A DNA stretch of 64,000 nucleotides, taken from Corynebacterium humireducens NBRC 106098 = DSM 45392. Its GTDB lineage: Bacteria; Actinomycetota; Actinomycetes; Mycobacteriales; Mycobacteriaceae. The notes under the pieces were generated by a model. It was given only the letters and a program-made list of their open reading frames with translations, was not told the origin of the DNA and made no database searches. This document shows, in pieces, positions 31,243 through 39,585 of the stretch. Position 1 is the stretch's first letter. Every line of letters begins with the position of its first letter. The position numbers were made by a program, and so were the translations under genes. Location: positions 930,001-994,000 of the forward strand of contig NZ_CP005286.1 in the NCBI RefSeq assembly GCF_000819445.1. The letters run 5' to 3'.

Positions 31243-32109
31243 ATGAGAACAGCAGTGGTGGGTGTCGGTGCGGTCGGTGGATGGTTCGGCGGGTCCCTGG
31301 TGCGGGCGGGGCATGACGTGGTGTTCATCGCGCGCGGCGAGACCCTCGACGTGCTGCGCACCGAGGGGCTGCGTCTCAACGACGACCCGCCGATCCCGGT
31401 GGACGCCGTCGGCAGTCTCGCCGAGGCCGGCCCCGTCGACGTCGTCCTGCTGGCGGTGAAGGTCACCGCCGCGACCGACCTCCCCGCGCTTCTCGACGCC
31501 CTCCCCGCCGGCGCCCACGTCGCCGTCACGCAGAACTCCGTCGAGGTGCCCTCCCGCGTCGCCGCGGTCGTGGGGTGGGAGCGCACTCTGCCGGGTGTCG
31601 TGCGCGGCTACTACCACCACACCGGCCCGGGGCGGGTGGAGTTCCACGGGGGCCCTGTGTCGTATGACGTGGGAGGGGAGGAGAGAGTCGTCGGAAAGCT
31701 GGTGGCGGCGCTGAACTCCGCGGGCGTCGACGCCACCGCACGTGACGACATCATCGTCGACGTGTGGGAGAAGGCCATGTACGTGACCACCACCGGGGCG
31801 CTCGGGGCGCTGGCGCAGGCCCCGCTCGGGGAGCTGCGCACCCGGCTGCGGCCGACGCTGGAGGCGCTCATGCGGGAGGTCGAGTCCACGGCCCGCGCGA
31901 ACGGGGTGCCGCTCAGCGACGACGTGGTCGAACGCACCCTGGAGTTCGCCGACCGCATGCCCGCCACGGCGACCAGTTCGATGCACCGGGACCTGCTCGC
32001 CGGGCGTCCCCACGAGCTGGACTCCCAGGTCGGTGCGATCTGCCGGATGGCGGCCCGGCAGGGCGTCGACGTGCGGCTCCATGACCTTCTGCTGGGGGTG
32101 CTGGGGTAA
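31243..32109 (+). CDS. Ketopantoate reductase family protein (PanE/ApbA-like)
   Basis: The 288-residue protein has an N-terminal NADP-binding fold (VGVGAVGGWFGGSLVRAGHD), the LLAVKVTAATDLP strand, VTQNSVEVP, and a helical C-terminal domain with DVWEKAMYVTTTGALGAL (catalytic Lys region) and SSMHRDLLAGRPHELDS. That matches PanE, which reduces ketopantoate to pantoate for coenzyme A synthesis. Many relatives reduce other 2-keto acids, so panE itself is not asserted. TAGAAT is 6 bases before the ATG. Its TAA stop opens the -10 box TAACGT of the next gene. Confidence 0.82.
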   Translation: MRTAVVGVGAVGGWFGGSLVRAGHDVVFIARGETLDVLRTEGLRLNDDPPIPVDAVGSLAEAGPVDVVLLAVKVTAATDLPALLDALPAGAHVAVTQNSVEVPSRVAAVVGWERTLPGVVRGYYHHTGPGRVEFHGGPVSYDVGGEERVVGKLVAALNSAGVDATARDDIIVDVWEKAMYVTTTGALGALAQAPLGELRTRLRPTLEALMREVESTARANGVPLSDDVVERTLEFADRMPATATSSMHRDLLAGRPHELDSQVGAICRMAARQGVDVRLHDLLLGVLG

Positions 32110-32119
32110 CGTGACGGAC

Positions 32120-32458
32120 ATGACGGCTTCCTCCACTGCCCGGGTCAGGTGTGATCGCCCGGGGCGTTACGCTCGGTCCCTGGTCTCCACTTTCGCCGAC
32201 ACGGCGCACACGGAGTGGGATGCCGAGGAAGGCCGCGGGCACCTCGTGTTCACGTGGGGGCACGACGCCGAGGTGGACATGATCGCCGGCGACGGGGTCC
32301 TCCTGCTGCACCTGGAGTGCGCCGCCGCGGAGCTCGAGCAGCTGGAGAGGCTCATCGGGCGCGGCGTCGTCGAGCTCGCCGGCGACGCCGACGTGGAGGT
32401 CGCGTGGAAGCGTCCCGGAGGTCAGGACGGTACCCGCTGGGTCGCTGGGCTAGACTGA
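32120..32458 (+). CDS. DUF2218 family protein
   Basis: The 112-residue protein (MTASSTARVRCDRPGRYARS, then HWEF-like HTEWDAEEGRGHLVFT and LLLHLECAAAELEQLERLIG) matches the small DUF2218 family. Members are often found beside iron or siderophore genes but have no proven function. TAACGT (32107-32112) is 7 bases before ATG 32120 and includes the previous stop. Its own last codons contain the TAGACT box that drives the TPP riboswitch, so three transcription units are nested tail to head here. Confidence 0.7.
   Translation: MTASSTARVRCDRPGRYARSLVSTFADTAHTEWDAEEGRGHLVFTWGHDAEVDMIAGDGVLLLHLECAAAELEQLERLIGRGVVELAGDADVEVAWKRPGGQDGTRWVAGLD
32451..32456 (+). promoter_or_regulatory. -10 box for the TPP riboswitch transcript
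   Basis: TAGACT overlaps the end of the DUF2218 gene; its last base is the first base of that gene's TGA stop. A start near 32463 would place the whole aptamer in the leader. Confidence 0.5.
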
Positions 32459-32469
32459 CGCCCGACCAC

Positions 32470-32563
32470 TTTCGTCCACGGGTGCCCGGTGCGAGTCCGG
32501 GCTGAGATGCCGCAACGGCGGACCGTCGAACCTGATCCGGTTAATACCGGCGCTAGGGAGATC
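32470..32563 (+). promoter_or_regulatory. TPP riboswitch (THI element)
   Basis: The conserved parts are in order: ACGGGTGCCCGG, GGGCTGAGATGCCGC, ACCTGATCCGGTTAATACCG and GCGCTAGGGAGA. The aptamer binds thiamine pyrophosphate. The ribosome binding site of ykoE (GGGAG, 32556-32560, 6 bases before GTG 32567) is itself the 3' strand of the closing stem. Ligand binding should therefore hide it directly and block translation, without a separate expression platform. Confidence 0.92.
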
Positions 32564-32566
32564 CCA

Positions 32567-33169
32567 GTGACCACCACTGCTGCAAGAACGCGCGCCCGCT
32601 CCTCGTGGCGCGTCATCGACATCATCATCGCCTCCGTCCTCGGCGTGGCGACCGGCCTCATCTTCTGGGTGTGGAACTCCATCGGCTTCGCCTGGACCAC
32701 CGCCATGGATGCGCTCACCCCCGGCTTCGGCGGCCTGGCCCTGGGCATCTGGCTGCTCGGCGGCGTCATCGGCGGGCTGGTGATCCGGAAGCCGGGTGCC
32801 GCGATCTTCGTCGAGGTCCTCGCCGCCGCCGTCTCCGCGCTGCTGGGCAACCAGTGGGGCATCGAGACCCTCTACCACGGCATCGCCCAGGGCATCGGCG
32901 CGGAGCTCGTCTTCGCGGCCTTCGCGTACCGGCGTTTCACCCTCCCCGTCGCCATGCTCGCCGGCGCGGGAGCCTCGGTGGGCAACTTCCTGGTCTCGCT
33001 GTTCACGAGCGCGAACATCGCGAAGTCGCTGGCCTTCAACTCGATCTACCTCACCTGCGGCGTGATCTCCGGGGTGATCCTCGCGGGGCTCCTCGGCCAC
33101 TGGTTGGTCAAGGCCCTGGCCGGGACCGGCGCGCTGGACCGTTTCGCGGCCGGACGGAAGCGCGTGTAG
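32567..33169 (+). CDS. ykoE: ECF transporter substrate-binding component YkoE
   Basis: The 200-residue integral membrane protein (about six helices) matches YkoE, the S component for hydroxymethylpyrimidine or thiamine precursors (WRVIDIIIASVLGVATGLIF, then IWLLGGVIGGLVIRKPGAAI and GIETLYHGIAQGIGAELVFA). GTG 32567 is chosen because GGGAG lies 6 bases upstream, inside the riboswitch. The next gene starts directly after its stop. Translation should fall when thiamine pyrophosphate is plentiful. Confidence 0.9.
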   Translation: MTTTAARTRARSSWRVIDIIIASVLGVATGLIFWVWNSIGFAWTTAMDALTPGFGGLALGIWLLGGVIGGLVIRKPGAAIFVEVLAAAVSALLGNQWGIETLYHGIAQGIGAELVFAAFAYRRFTLPVAMLAGAGASVGNFLVSLFTSANIAKSLAFNSIYLTCGVISGVILAGLLGHWLVKALAGTGALDRFAAGRKRV

Positions 33170-34486
33170 ATGACTGCACTCGTCGAGGCCCGCGGTCTCG
33201 GCTGGCGGCACGCCTCCCGGGTGGACCCGGCGCTGGAGAACATCTCCCTGCGCCTGGAACGCGGGGAGAAGGTGCTGCTGACCGGCCGTTCCGGCGCAGG
33301 CAAGTCCACTCTCCTGGCCGCGCTGGCCGGCCTGCTCGGTGACGAGGAGGACGGCGACCAGACCGGCACCCTCACCATCGACGGGACGGTCGGCATGGTC
33401 CTGCAGGACCCCGACTCCCAGGTCATCGCCTCCCGCGTCGGCGACGACGTCGCCTTCGGCTGCGAGAACCTGCGCATCCCGCGCGAGGAGATCTGGCCGC
33501 GCGTGCGCCGCGCCCTCGACCTCGTCGGCCTCGACCTGCCGCTGGACCACCCGACCCGGCACCTGTCCGGCGGGCAGAAGCAGCGTCTCGCCCTGGCGGG
33601 CGTCATCGCCATGGGGGCGGATCTCATCCTCCTCGACGAGCCCACCGCCAACCTCGACCCCGTCGGGCAGCGCGAGGTCGTCGAGGCGGTGACCGCCGTC
33701 GCCGCGGAGACCGACGCCACGCTGTTCGTCGTCGAGCACCGCCCGCAGCTGTGGGTCCCGCTCATGGACCGTTTCCTCCACCTCGACGAGGACGGCCTCC
33801 ACGAGAGCACCGCCGCCGGCCTGCCCGCCCCGCCGGTCCTGCCGGCCGCCCGCGGCGTGGCCCCCGGGACGCCGCCGCTGGTCAGCGCCCGTGACCTGCA
33901 GACCATCTGGGGGCCGCCGCGCACCCTCGACCTGCCGCAGGGCGCGTCGACGGTCATCACCGGGCCCAACGGCGCCGGGAAGTCGACGCTCGCGCTGACG
34001 CTGGCCGGGCTTCTCGACCCCGTCGGCGGCGAGCTCACCTACGCGGAGGAGCTGCGGCAGGGCCTGCGGAAGAGCCCCCACGCCTGGAGTTCGCGGCAGC
34101 TTGCACAGCGGGTGGGCTACGTCTTCCAGGACCCGGAGCACCAGTTCGTCGCCCGCACCGTCGCCGAGGAGATGGCCGTGTCCGGCGGCCCGCAGGAGCG
34201 TATCGACGACCTCCTGCACCGCCTCCGCCTCACCCACCTCGCCGACGCCAACCCCTTCACCCTGTCGGGCGGGGAGAAGCGCCGGCTCTCCGTGGCCACC
34301 GCCCTGGTCAACGCCCCCGCGCTGCTCGTCCTCGACGAGCCGACCTTCGGCCAGGACCCCACCACCTTCGTCGAGCTCGTCGGCATGGTCCGGGAACTCA
34401 CCGACCGCGGCGTGACCGTCGCGTCGATCACCCATGACGAGCTCTACGCCCACGCCCTCGGCGACCATCTCGTGGAGGTCCGATGA
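33170..34486 (+). CDS. ykoD: ECF transporter ATPase YkoD (two fused ATP-binding domains)
   Basis: The 438-residue protein has two ABC ATPase domains. The first has Walker A GRSGAGKSTLL, signature HLSGGQKQRLALAG and DEPTANLDP. The second has Walker A GPNGAGKSTLALT, signature TLSGGEKRRLSVAT and DEPTFGQDP. Fusion of both energy-coupling ATPases is typical of YkoD. It powers YkoE-YkoC uptake. The ATG begins immediately after the ykoE stop; its own stop overlaps ykoC by 4 bp, so the three are translated together. Confidence 0.92.
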   Translation: MTALVEARGLGWRHASRVDPALENISLRLERGEKVLLTGRSGAGKSTLLAALAGLLGDEEDGDQTGTLTIDGTVGMVLQDPDSQVIASRVGDDVAFGCENLRIPREEIWPRVRRALDLVGLDLPLDHPTRHLSGGQKQRLALAGVIAMGADLILLDEPTANLDPVGQREVVEAVTAVAAETDATLFVVEHRPQLWVPLMDRFLHLDEDGLHESTAAGLPAPPVLPAARGVAPGTPPLVSARDLQTIWGPPRTLDLPQGASTVITGPNGAGKSTLALTLAGLLDPVGGELTYAEELRQGLRKSPHAWSSRQLAQRVGYVFQDPEHQFVARTVAEEMAVSGGPQERIDDLLHRLRLTHLADANPFTLSGGEKRRLSVATALVNAPALLVLDEPTFGQDPTTFVELVGMVRELTDRGVTVASITHDELYAHALGDHLVEVR

Positions 34487-35247
34487 ATCTGCTCGCCGGC
34501 ATCAACCCGGTCACCCGCATCCTGGCCCTCATCCTGCTGACCACGCCGCTGCTGCTGTCGGTGGACATCGTCTCCGCGGCGGTGGCGCTGGGCTTCACGC
34601 TGCTCGCGGCCCCGTTGTGCGGGGTGAGCTGGGGCCGGCTGCTGCGGCGCGGCTGGCCGATCCTGCTGGCCGCGCCGTTGGCGGCGGTCCCCATGGCGCT
34701 CTACGGCCGCCCGGAGGGGGAGACGTACCTCCACTTCCTGCTCATCCACGTGACGGACAACTCCCTGCAGCTGGCGGCGGCGATCTTCGTGCGTGTGCTG
34801 GCGGTGGGGCTGCCGGTCGTCGTCCTGTCGGCGGACGTCGACCCCACGGACCTCGGCGACGGCCTGGCGCAGGTGCTGCGTCTGCCCGCCCGTTTCGTGC
34901 TGGGGGCGGTGGCGGCGACCCGCCTGGTCTCCCTGTTCCGCGACGACCTCGACTCCATGCGCCGCGCCCGCCGGGCCCGGGGCATCGCCGACCAGGGGCG
35001 CATCCGTCACTTCCTCACGCTCGCCTTCGGCCTGCTCGTGCTCTCTCTGCGGCGCGGCACCAAGCTGGCCACCGCGATGGAGGCCCGGGGCTTCAACCGC
35101 GTCGCCGAGCACGGCCGCACGTGGGCGCGGGAGTCGACGCTCTCGGGCCGCGACTGGGTCGTCATGTCCGTGTGCCTCGTCGCCTCCGTGGCGGCCATCG
35201 GCATCGCGGTGGCGGTCGGTTCCTTCCGTTTCCTGGGCGTGGCGTGA
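34483..35247 (+). CDS. ykoC: ECF transporter transmembrane coupling component YkoC
   Basis: The 254-residue protein (about five helices) is a CbiQ-type T component, with the coupling-helix motifs ARRARGIADQGR and AMEARGFNR that dock to the two ATPase domains. It links YkoD to YkoE. It starts within the ykoD stop (ATGA) and its stop overlaps the kinase gene start (GTGA). Confidence 0.9.
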   Translation: MNLLAGINPVTRILALILLTTPLLLSVDIVSAAVALGFTLLAAPLCGVSWGRLLRRGWPILLAAPLAAVPMALYGRPEGETYLHFLLIHVTDNSLQLAAAIFVRVLAVGLPVVVLSADVDPTDLGDGLAQVLRLPARFVLGAVAATRLVSLFRDDLDSMRRARRARGIADQGRIRHFLTLAFGLLVLSLRRGTKLATAMEARGFNRVAEHGRTWARESTLSGRDWVVMSVCLVASVAAIGIAVAVGSFRFLGVA

Positions 35248-35723
35248 CACGCCTGACGGTGCTCGTCGACGGTCCCTCCGGGGCCGGCAAGACCACCTTC
35301 GCCACTGCCGTGGGGCGGCGCACGGGCCTGCGGGTGGTTCACCTCGACGACTTCTACCCGGGCTGGTCCGGGCTGGCGGAGGCCTCCCGCATGGTGGTCG
35401 AGGACGTGCTGCACCCGACGCGACCCGGCTACCGACGCTGGGACTGGGAGGCCGACGCCCCGGGGGAGTGGGTGGCGCTGGACCCGCGGGAGTCGCTCAT
35501 CGTGGAGGGGGTGGGGGCGGTGACGGCGGCGTCGATAAGCGCTGCGCGGGAGCTGGGCGAGGTGCTCAGCGTGCGTATCGACGCCCCCGTGGACGTCCGC
35601 CGCGTCCGTGCCCTGCGCCGCGACACCGGCTACGGACGTTTCTGGGAGATGTGGGCGGCGCAGGAGGAGGCGTTCTACGCCGAGCACGGTGCTGTTCCGG
35701 TGGACTTTGCGTTGACCTGGTGA
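35244..35723 (+). CDS. Uridine-kinase-like P-loop kinase
   Basis: The 159-residue protein has Walker A DGPSGAGKTTFA, HLDDFYPGW (the uridine-kinase-type acidic segment) and VEGVGAV, with an arginine lid RRVRALRRD. It is shorter than uridine kinase and fits the small actinobacterial nucleoside/(d)NMP kinase-like group. Being translationally coupled to ykoC (GTGA), it may phosphorylate the imported pyrimidine or another vitamin precursor; that is inference. A GTCGATAAGC word at 35531 uses the rare codon ATA. The 241 bp after it hold promoter elements of the dipeptide operon. Confidence 0.7.
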   Translation: MTRLTVLVDGPSGAGKTTFATAVGRRTGLRVVHLDDFYPGWSGLAEASRMVVEDVLHPTRPGYRRWDWEADAPGEWVALDPRESLIVEGVGAVTAASISAARELGEVLSVRIDAPVDVRRVRALRRDTGYGRFWEMWAAQEEAFYAEHGAVPVDFALTW

Positions 35724-35869
35724 GGAAATCCCACAGAGTCTCGGCATGGAGCAGGGGTCCGATCGGGCGGGGGGTGACGTCGGGGGTGGCGGTGGCCGGG
35801 GGCTGAGCACCGGCTGATAACCCCCTGAGCAGCCGGAAAGGTGACACTAGTTCATGGCGTGTGCGTAAC

Positions 35870-35894
35870 CTTGTGGTCACAGTCTCATCACAAG
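35870..35894. promoter_or_regulatory. Inverted repeat CTTGTG-N13-CACAAG upstream of the peptide transporter
   Basis: Two perfect 6-base arms 13 bases apart, about 25 bp upstream of the presumed -10 region. Possible activator or repressor site; it does not match the GlxR consensus spacing. Confidence 0.35.
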
Positions 35895-35910
35895 TGGGGG
35901 GTGATGGACG

Positions 35911-35926
35911 TCACGCGGTAGCGTGA
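35911..35926. promoter_or_regulatory. Palindrome overlapping the -10 box of the peptide-transporter operon
   Basis: TCACGC-GGTA-GCGTGA is a perfect inverted repeat containing a TAGCGT -10 box (35919-35924). A leader of about 34 bases would follow. A repressor bound here would block transcription directly. Confidence 0.5.
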
Positions 35927-35964
35927 ACAGAAGATTAAGTCCTTTCACACTGGAGGTCCACCAC

Positions 35965-37560
35965 ATGACACTCAGCAAGAAGACTCTGGCCCTACTCGCA
36001 GCCACCACACTCGGGTTCGGCCTGGTCGCCTGTACCGATTCCGGGGACAACGGAGCCGCCGGCGGCTCCGGCGGGGACAAGTACATCCTCGCCAACGGCA
36101 CCGAGCCGCAGAACCCGCTCATTCCCTCGAACACCAACGAGGTGGGCGGCGGACGCATCGTCGACATGATCTACTCCGGCCTCGTCTACTACGACGCCGA
36201 CGGTGAGATCCACAACGAGATGGCCGAGTCCATCGAGCCCGAGGGGGAGAAGAGCTACCGCGTCACCCTCAAGGACGGCTGGACCTTCGCCGACGGCACC
36301 GAGATCACCGCCCAGCACTTCGTGGACACCTGGAACCACGCCGTGGCCAACTCCCACCTCTCCGCCTACTTCTTCGAGCCGATCCTCGGCTACGAGGAGG
36401 GCAAGGAGTCCATGGAGGGCCTCGAGGTCATCGACGACAAGACCTTCACCATCGAGCTGAACCAGCCCGAGGCCGACTTCCCGATGCGCCTGGGCTACTC
36501 CGCCTTCTACCCGCTGCCCGACGAGGCCCGCGAGGACGAGGCCGGCTTCGGTGAGAAGCCCAACGGCAACGGCCCCTACAAGCTGCTCGAGTGGAACCAC
36601 AACCAGGACGCCACCATCGTCCCGAACGAGAACTACCAGGGCGAGCGCACCCCGCAGAACGACGGCATCAAGTTCGTCTTCTACGCCCAGCAGGACGCCG
36701 CCTACAACGACCTCCTGGCCGGCAACCTCGACGTCCTGGACGCCATCCCGGACTCCGCGTTCGCCACCTTCGAGAACGAGCTCGGTGACCGCGCCGCCAA
36801 CCAGGCCTCCGCCATCTTCCAGTCCTTCACCATCCCGGAGCGCGTCGAGCACTGGGGCGGCGAGGAGGGCAAGCTGCGTCGCCAGGCGATCTCCCACGCC
36901 ATCAACCGCGCCGAGGTCACCGAGGCCATCTTCCAGGGCACCCGCACCCCGGCCACCGACTTCACCTCCCCGGTCCTGCCGGGCTACGACGGTGACATCG
37001 TGGGCAACGACGTCCTCGACTACGACCCGGAGAAGGCGAAGGACCTGTGGGCCCAGGCCGACGAGATCTCCCCGTTCACCGGCGAGTTCACCCTCTCCTA
37101 CAACGCCGACGGTGGCCACCAGGCCTGGGTCGACGCGGTGGTCAACTCCATCCGCAACACCCTCGGCATCGAGGCCGTGGGCAACCCGTACCCGGACTTC
37201 AAGTCCCTGCGTGACGACGTCACCGGCCGCACCATCCAGGGTGCCTTCCGCACCGGCTGGCAGGCCGACTACCCGTCGCAGGGTAACTTCCTCGGCCCGC
37301 TCTACGGCACCGGCGCCGGCTCCAATGACGGTGACTACTCCAACCCGGACTTCGACGCCAAGCTCGCCGAGGCCGCGGCCGCGGAGACCCCGGAGGACGC
37401 CTCCCGCATCTACAACGAGGCCCAGGAGATCCTCTTCCAGGATCTGCCGGCCATCCCGCTGTGGTACTCCAACCTGACCGGTGGTTCCAGTGAGCACGTC
37501 GAGAACGTCGTGTTCTCCTGGAAGGACCAGCCGCTGTACTACAACATCACGAAGAACTAG
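35965..37560 (+). CDS. Peptide ABC transporter substrate-binding lipoprotein (OppA/DppA family)
   Basis: The 531-residue family-5 solute-binding protein has a lipoprotein signal (MTLSKKTLALLAATTLGFGL, lipobox LVAC) and a Gly/Ser linker. The usual core follows (NGTEPQNPLIPSNTNEVGGG, YRVTLKDGWTFADGTEITAQ, NGNGPYKLLEWNH, RRQAISHAINRAEVTEAIFQ). It captures oligo- or dipeptides outside the membrane. GGAGG 8 bases before ATG 35965 is a strong ribosome binding site, and codon use looks optimised for high expression. A strong hairpin follows the stop, which would let it be made in excess over the permease. Confidence 0.93.
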   Translation: MTLSKKTLALLAATTLGFGLVACTDSGDNGAAGGSGGDKYILANGTEPQNPLIPSNTNEVGGGRIVDMIYSGLVYYDADGEIHNEMAESIEPEGEKSYRVTLKDGWTFADGTEITAQHFVDTWNHAVANSHLSAYFFEPILGYEEGKESMEGLEVIDDKTFTIELNQPEADFPMRLGYSAFYPLPDEAREDEAGFGEKPNGNGPYKLLEWNHNQDATIVPNENYQGERTPQNDGIKFVFYAQQDAAYNDLLAGNLDVLDAIPDSAFATFENELGDRAANQASAIFQSFTIPERVEHWGGEEGKLRRQAISHAINRAEVTEAIFQGTRTPATDFTSPVLPGYDGDIVGNDVLDYDPEKAKDLWAQADEISPFTGEFTLSYNADGGHQAWVDAVVNSIRNTLGIEAVGNPYPDFKSLRDDVTGRTIQGAFRTGWQADYPSQGNFLGPLYGTGAGSNDGDYSNPDFDAKLAEAAAAETPEDASRIYNEAQEILFQDLPAIPLWYSNLTGGSSEHVENVVFSWKDQPLYYNITKN

Positions 37561-37584
37561 CGTCGGCGGTTCACCGTGACAACC

Positions 37585-37621
37585 GATACCCGCGTGACGC
37601 CTGGTGCGTCACGCGGGTATC
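37585..37621 (+). terminator. Strong intra-operon hairpin
   Basis: GATACCCGCGTGACGC and its exact complement GCGTCACGCGGGTATC form a 16-bp stem around a 5-base loop, 25 bases after the binding-protein stop. There is no U-tract. It is likely a partial terminator or 3'-end stabiliser that sets the ratio of binding protein to permease. Confidence 0.75.
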
Positions 37622-37658
37622 TGCCTGAATGCCACCATCACACCCACAAGGAATAGTT

Positions 37659-38585
37659 ATGTTGCGCTACATCGGGCGACGACTGCTCCAGATGATCCCC
37701 GTGTTCTTCGGGGCCACCCTCCTCATCTACGCACTCGTCTTCCTCATGCCCGGCGACCCGGTCCAGGCGCTGGGCGGTGACCGCGGCCTGTCCGAGGCCG
37801 CCCGCGCCCGCATCGAGGCGGAGTACAACCTGGACAAACCCTTCATCGTCCAGTACCTGCTCTACCTCAAGGGAATCCTCACCCTCGACTTCGGAACCAC
37901 CTTCTCGGGACAACCCGTCGCCGACGTCATGGCCCGGGCCTTCCCGGTGACCATCAAACTGGCCGTCATGGCACTCGTCTTCGAGGCCTTCTTCGGCATC
38001 ATCTTCGGCGTCATCGCCGGCGTGCGCCGCGGCGGCATCTTCGACTCCACCGTCCTGGTCATGTCGCTGATCGTCATCGCCGTGCCCAGCTTCGTCATCG
38101 GTTTCGTCCTGCAGTTCCTCGTCGGCGTGAAATGGGGGATACTCCCCGTCACCGTGGGCTCGCGGGAGACGTTCACCGCACTGCTCATGCCCGCGGTGGT
38201 GCTCGGCGCCGTGTCCTTCGCCTACGTCCTGCGCCTGACGCGCCAGTCGGTGAGCGAGAATCTCCGCGCCGACTACGTGCGCACCGCCCGCGCCAAGGGG
38301 CTGTCCGGCGGGCAGGTCATGAGCCGTCACGTGCTGCGCAACTCGCTCATCCCCGTCGCCACCTTCCTCGGTGCGGACCTGGGCGCGCTCATGGGCGGCG
38401 CCATCGTCACCGAGGGCATCTTCGCCATCAACGGTGTCGGCGGCACCATCTACCAGGCGATCATCAAGGGCGAACCGACGACGGTGGTGTCCTTCACCAC
38501 GGTGCTCGTCATCGTCTACATCGTCGCCAACCTCGTCGTGGACCTGATCTACGCCGTGCTCGACCCGAGGATCCGCTATGCCTGA
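37659..38585 (+). CDS. Peptide ABC transporter permease (DppB-like)
   Basis: The 308-residue protein starts MLRYIGRRLLQMIPVFFGAT, the standard opening of DppB/OppB permeases. It has six helices and the EAA loop region ADYVRTARAKGLSGGQVMSR-HVLRNSL that contacts the ATPase. AAGGAA precedes ATG 37659. It pairs with the DppC-like protein, overlapping its gene by 8 bp. Confidence 0.93.
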   Translation: MLRYIGRRLLQMIPVFFGATLLIYALVFLMPGDPVQALGGDRGLSEAARARIEAEYNLDKPFIVQYLLYLKGILTLDFGTTFSGQPVADVMARAFPVTIKLAVMALVFEAFFGIIFGVIAGVRRGGIFDSTVLVMSLIVIAVPSFVIGFVLQFLVGVKWGILPVTVGSRETFTALLMPAVVLGAVSFAYVLRLTRQSVSENLRADYVRTARAKGLSGGQVMSRHVLRNSLIPVATFLGADLGALMGGAIVTEGIFAINGVGGTIYQAIIKGEPTTVVSFTTVLVIVYIVANLVVDLIYAVLDPRIRYA

Positions 38586-39585
38586 CATCAACCGCAACGT
38601 CGCCAACCCGGCCGGCGAGGACGACATCCTCGCGGAGAGCAAGCTGCAGCTCCGCCCCGGCCAGGACCACTACATCGCCGAGACCGACGAGACCGGCCTC
38701 GGGGCCGTCGACGCCGTCGCCGACGAGTCCGCCCCCTCCTCCATGTGGGGCGAGGCGTGGCGCAACCTGCGCCGCCGCCCGCTGTTCTGGGTCTCGGCCC
38801 TGCTCATCCTCGTGGCCGTGCTCATATCGCTGTTCCCGCAGCTGTTCACGTCCATCGACCCGCGCGCCTGCACCCTGTCCAACTCCCTGGCGGACCCGCA
38901 GCCGGGCCACCCCTTCGGCTTCGACCGGCAGGGCTGCGACATCTACGCCCGCACCATCTACGGCGCCCGCGCCTCGGTGGCGGTGGGCATCCTCACCACC
39001 GCGCTGGTGGTCCTCATCGGCACGGCCATCGGTGCCCTCGCCGGCTTCTTCGGCGGCATCCTGGACACGCTGCTCTCCCGCCTCACGGACATCTTCTTCG
39101 CGATCCCGCTGGTGCTCGCCGCCATCGTCGTGATGCAGATGTTCAAGGACTACCGCACCATCCTCACCGTGGTGCTGGTCCTGGGGCTGTTCGGCTGGAC
39201 GAACATCGCCCGCATCACCCGCGGTGCGGTGATGAGCGTGAAGAACGAGGAGTACGTCACCGCCGCCCGGGCACTCGGGGCGTCGAGAATGAAGATCCTC
39301 TCCAGCCACATCATGCCCAACGCGGCCGCCCCGATCATCGTGTACGCCACCGTGGCGCTGGGCACCTTCATCGTCGCGGAGGCCACCCTGTCCTTCCTGG
39401 GCATCGGCCTCCCGCCGACGATCGTGTCCTGGGGCGGGGACATCTCCGCCGCGCAGGCCTCCCTGCGCACCAAACCGATGGTCCTGTTCTACCCGGCCAT
39501 GGCGCTCGCGCTCACCGTCCTGAGCTTCATCATGCTCGGCGACGTCGTGCGTGACGCCCTCGACCCGAAGGCGAGGAAGCGATGA
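38578..39585 (+). CDS. Peptide ABC transporter permease (DppC-like)
   Basis: The 335-residue protein has a hydrophilic N-terminal stretch of about 60 residues, then the DppC/OppC layout: first helix FWVSALLILVAVLISLFPQL, substrate-side segment HPFGFDRQGCDIYARTIYGA and EAA loop NEEYVTAARALGASRMKILS. The hydrophilic extension is a little longer than usual. The stop overlaps the ATPase gene start by 4 bp. Confidence 0.93.
   Translation: MPDINRNVANPAGEDDILAESKLQLRPGQDHYIAETDETGLGAVDAVADESAPSSMWGEAWRNLRRRPLFWVSALLILVAVLISLFPQLFTSIDPRACTLSNSLADPQPGHPFGFDRQGCDIYARTIYGARASVAVGILTTALVVLIGTAIGALAGFFGGILDTLLSRLTDIFFAIPLVLAAIVVMQMFKDYRTILTVVLVLGLFGWTNIARITRGAVMSVKNEEYVTAARALGASRMKILSSHIMPNAAAPIIVYATVALGTFIVAEATLSFLGIGLPPTIVSWGGDISAAQASLRTKPMVLFYPAMALALTVLSFIMLGDVVRDALDPKARKR

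Noticed and set aside
35724..35869. A GGGGG...CCCCC stem after the kinase gene as a terminator of the thiamine operon
   Set aside because: The arms are five bases, 19 bases apart, with competing pairings and no U-tract; not convincing enough to list.
35870..35894. A GlxR (cAMP receptor) binding site before the peptide transporter
   Set aside because: The arms CTTGTG and CACAAG are 13 bases apart, whereas the known consensus is TGTGA-N6-TCACA. Kept only as an unassigned inverted repeat.
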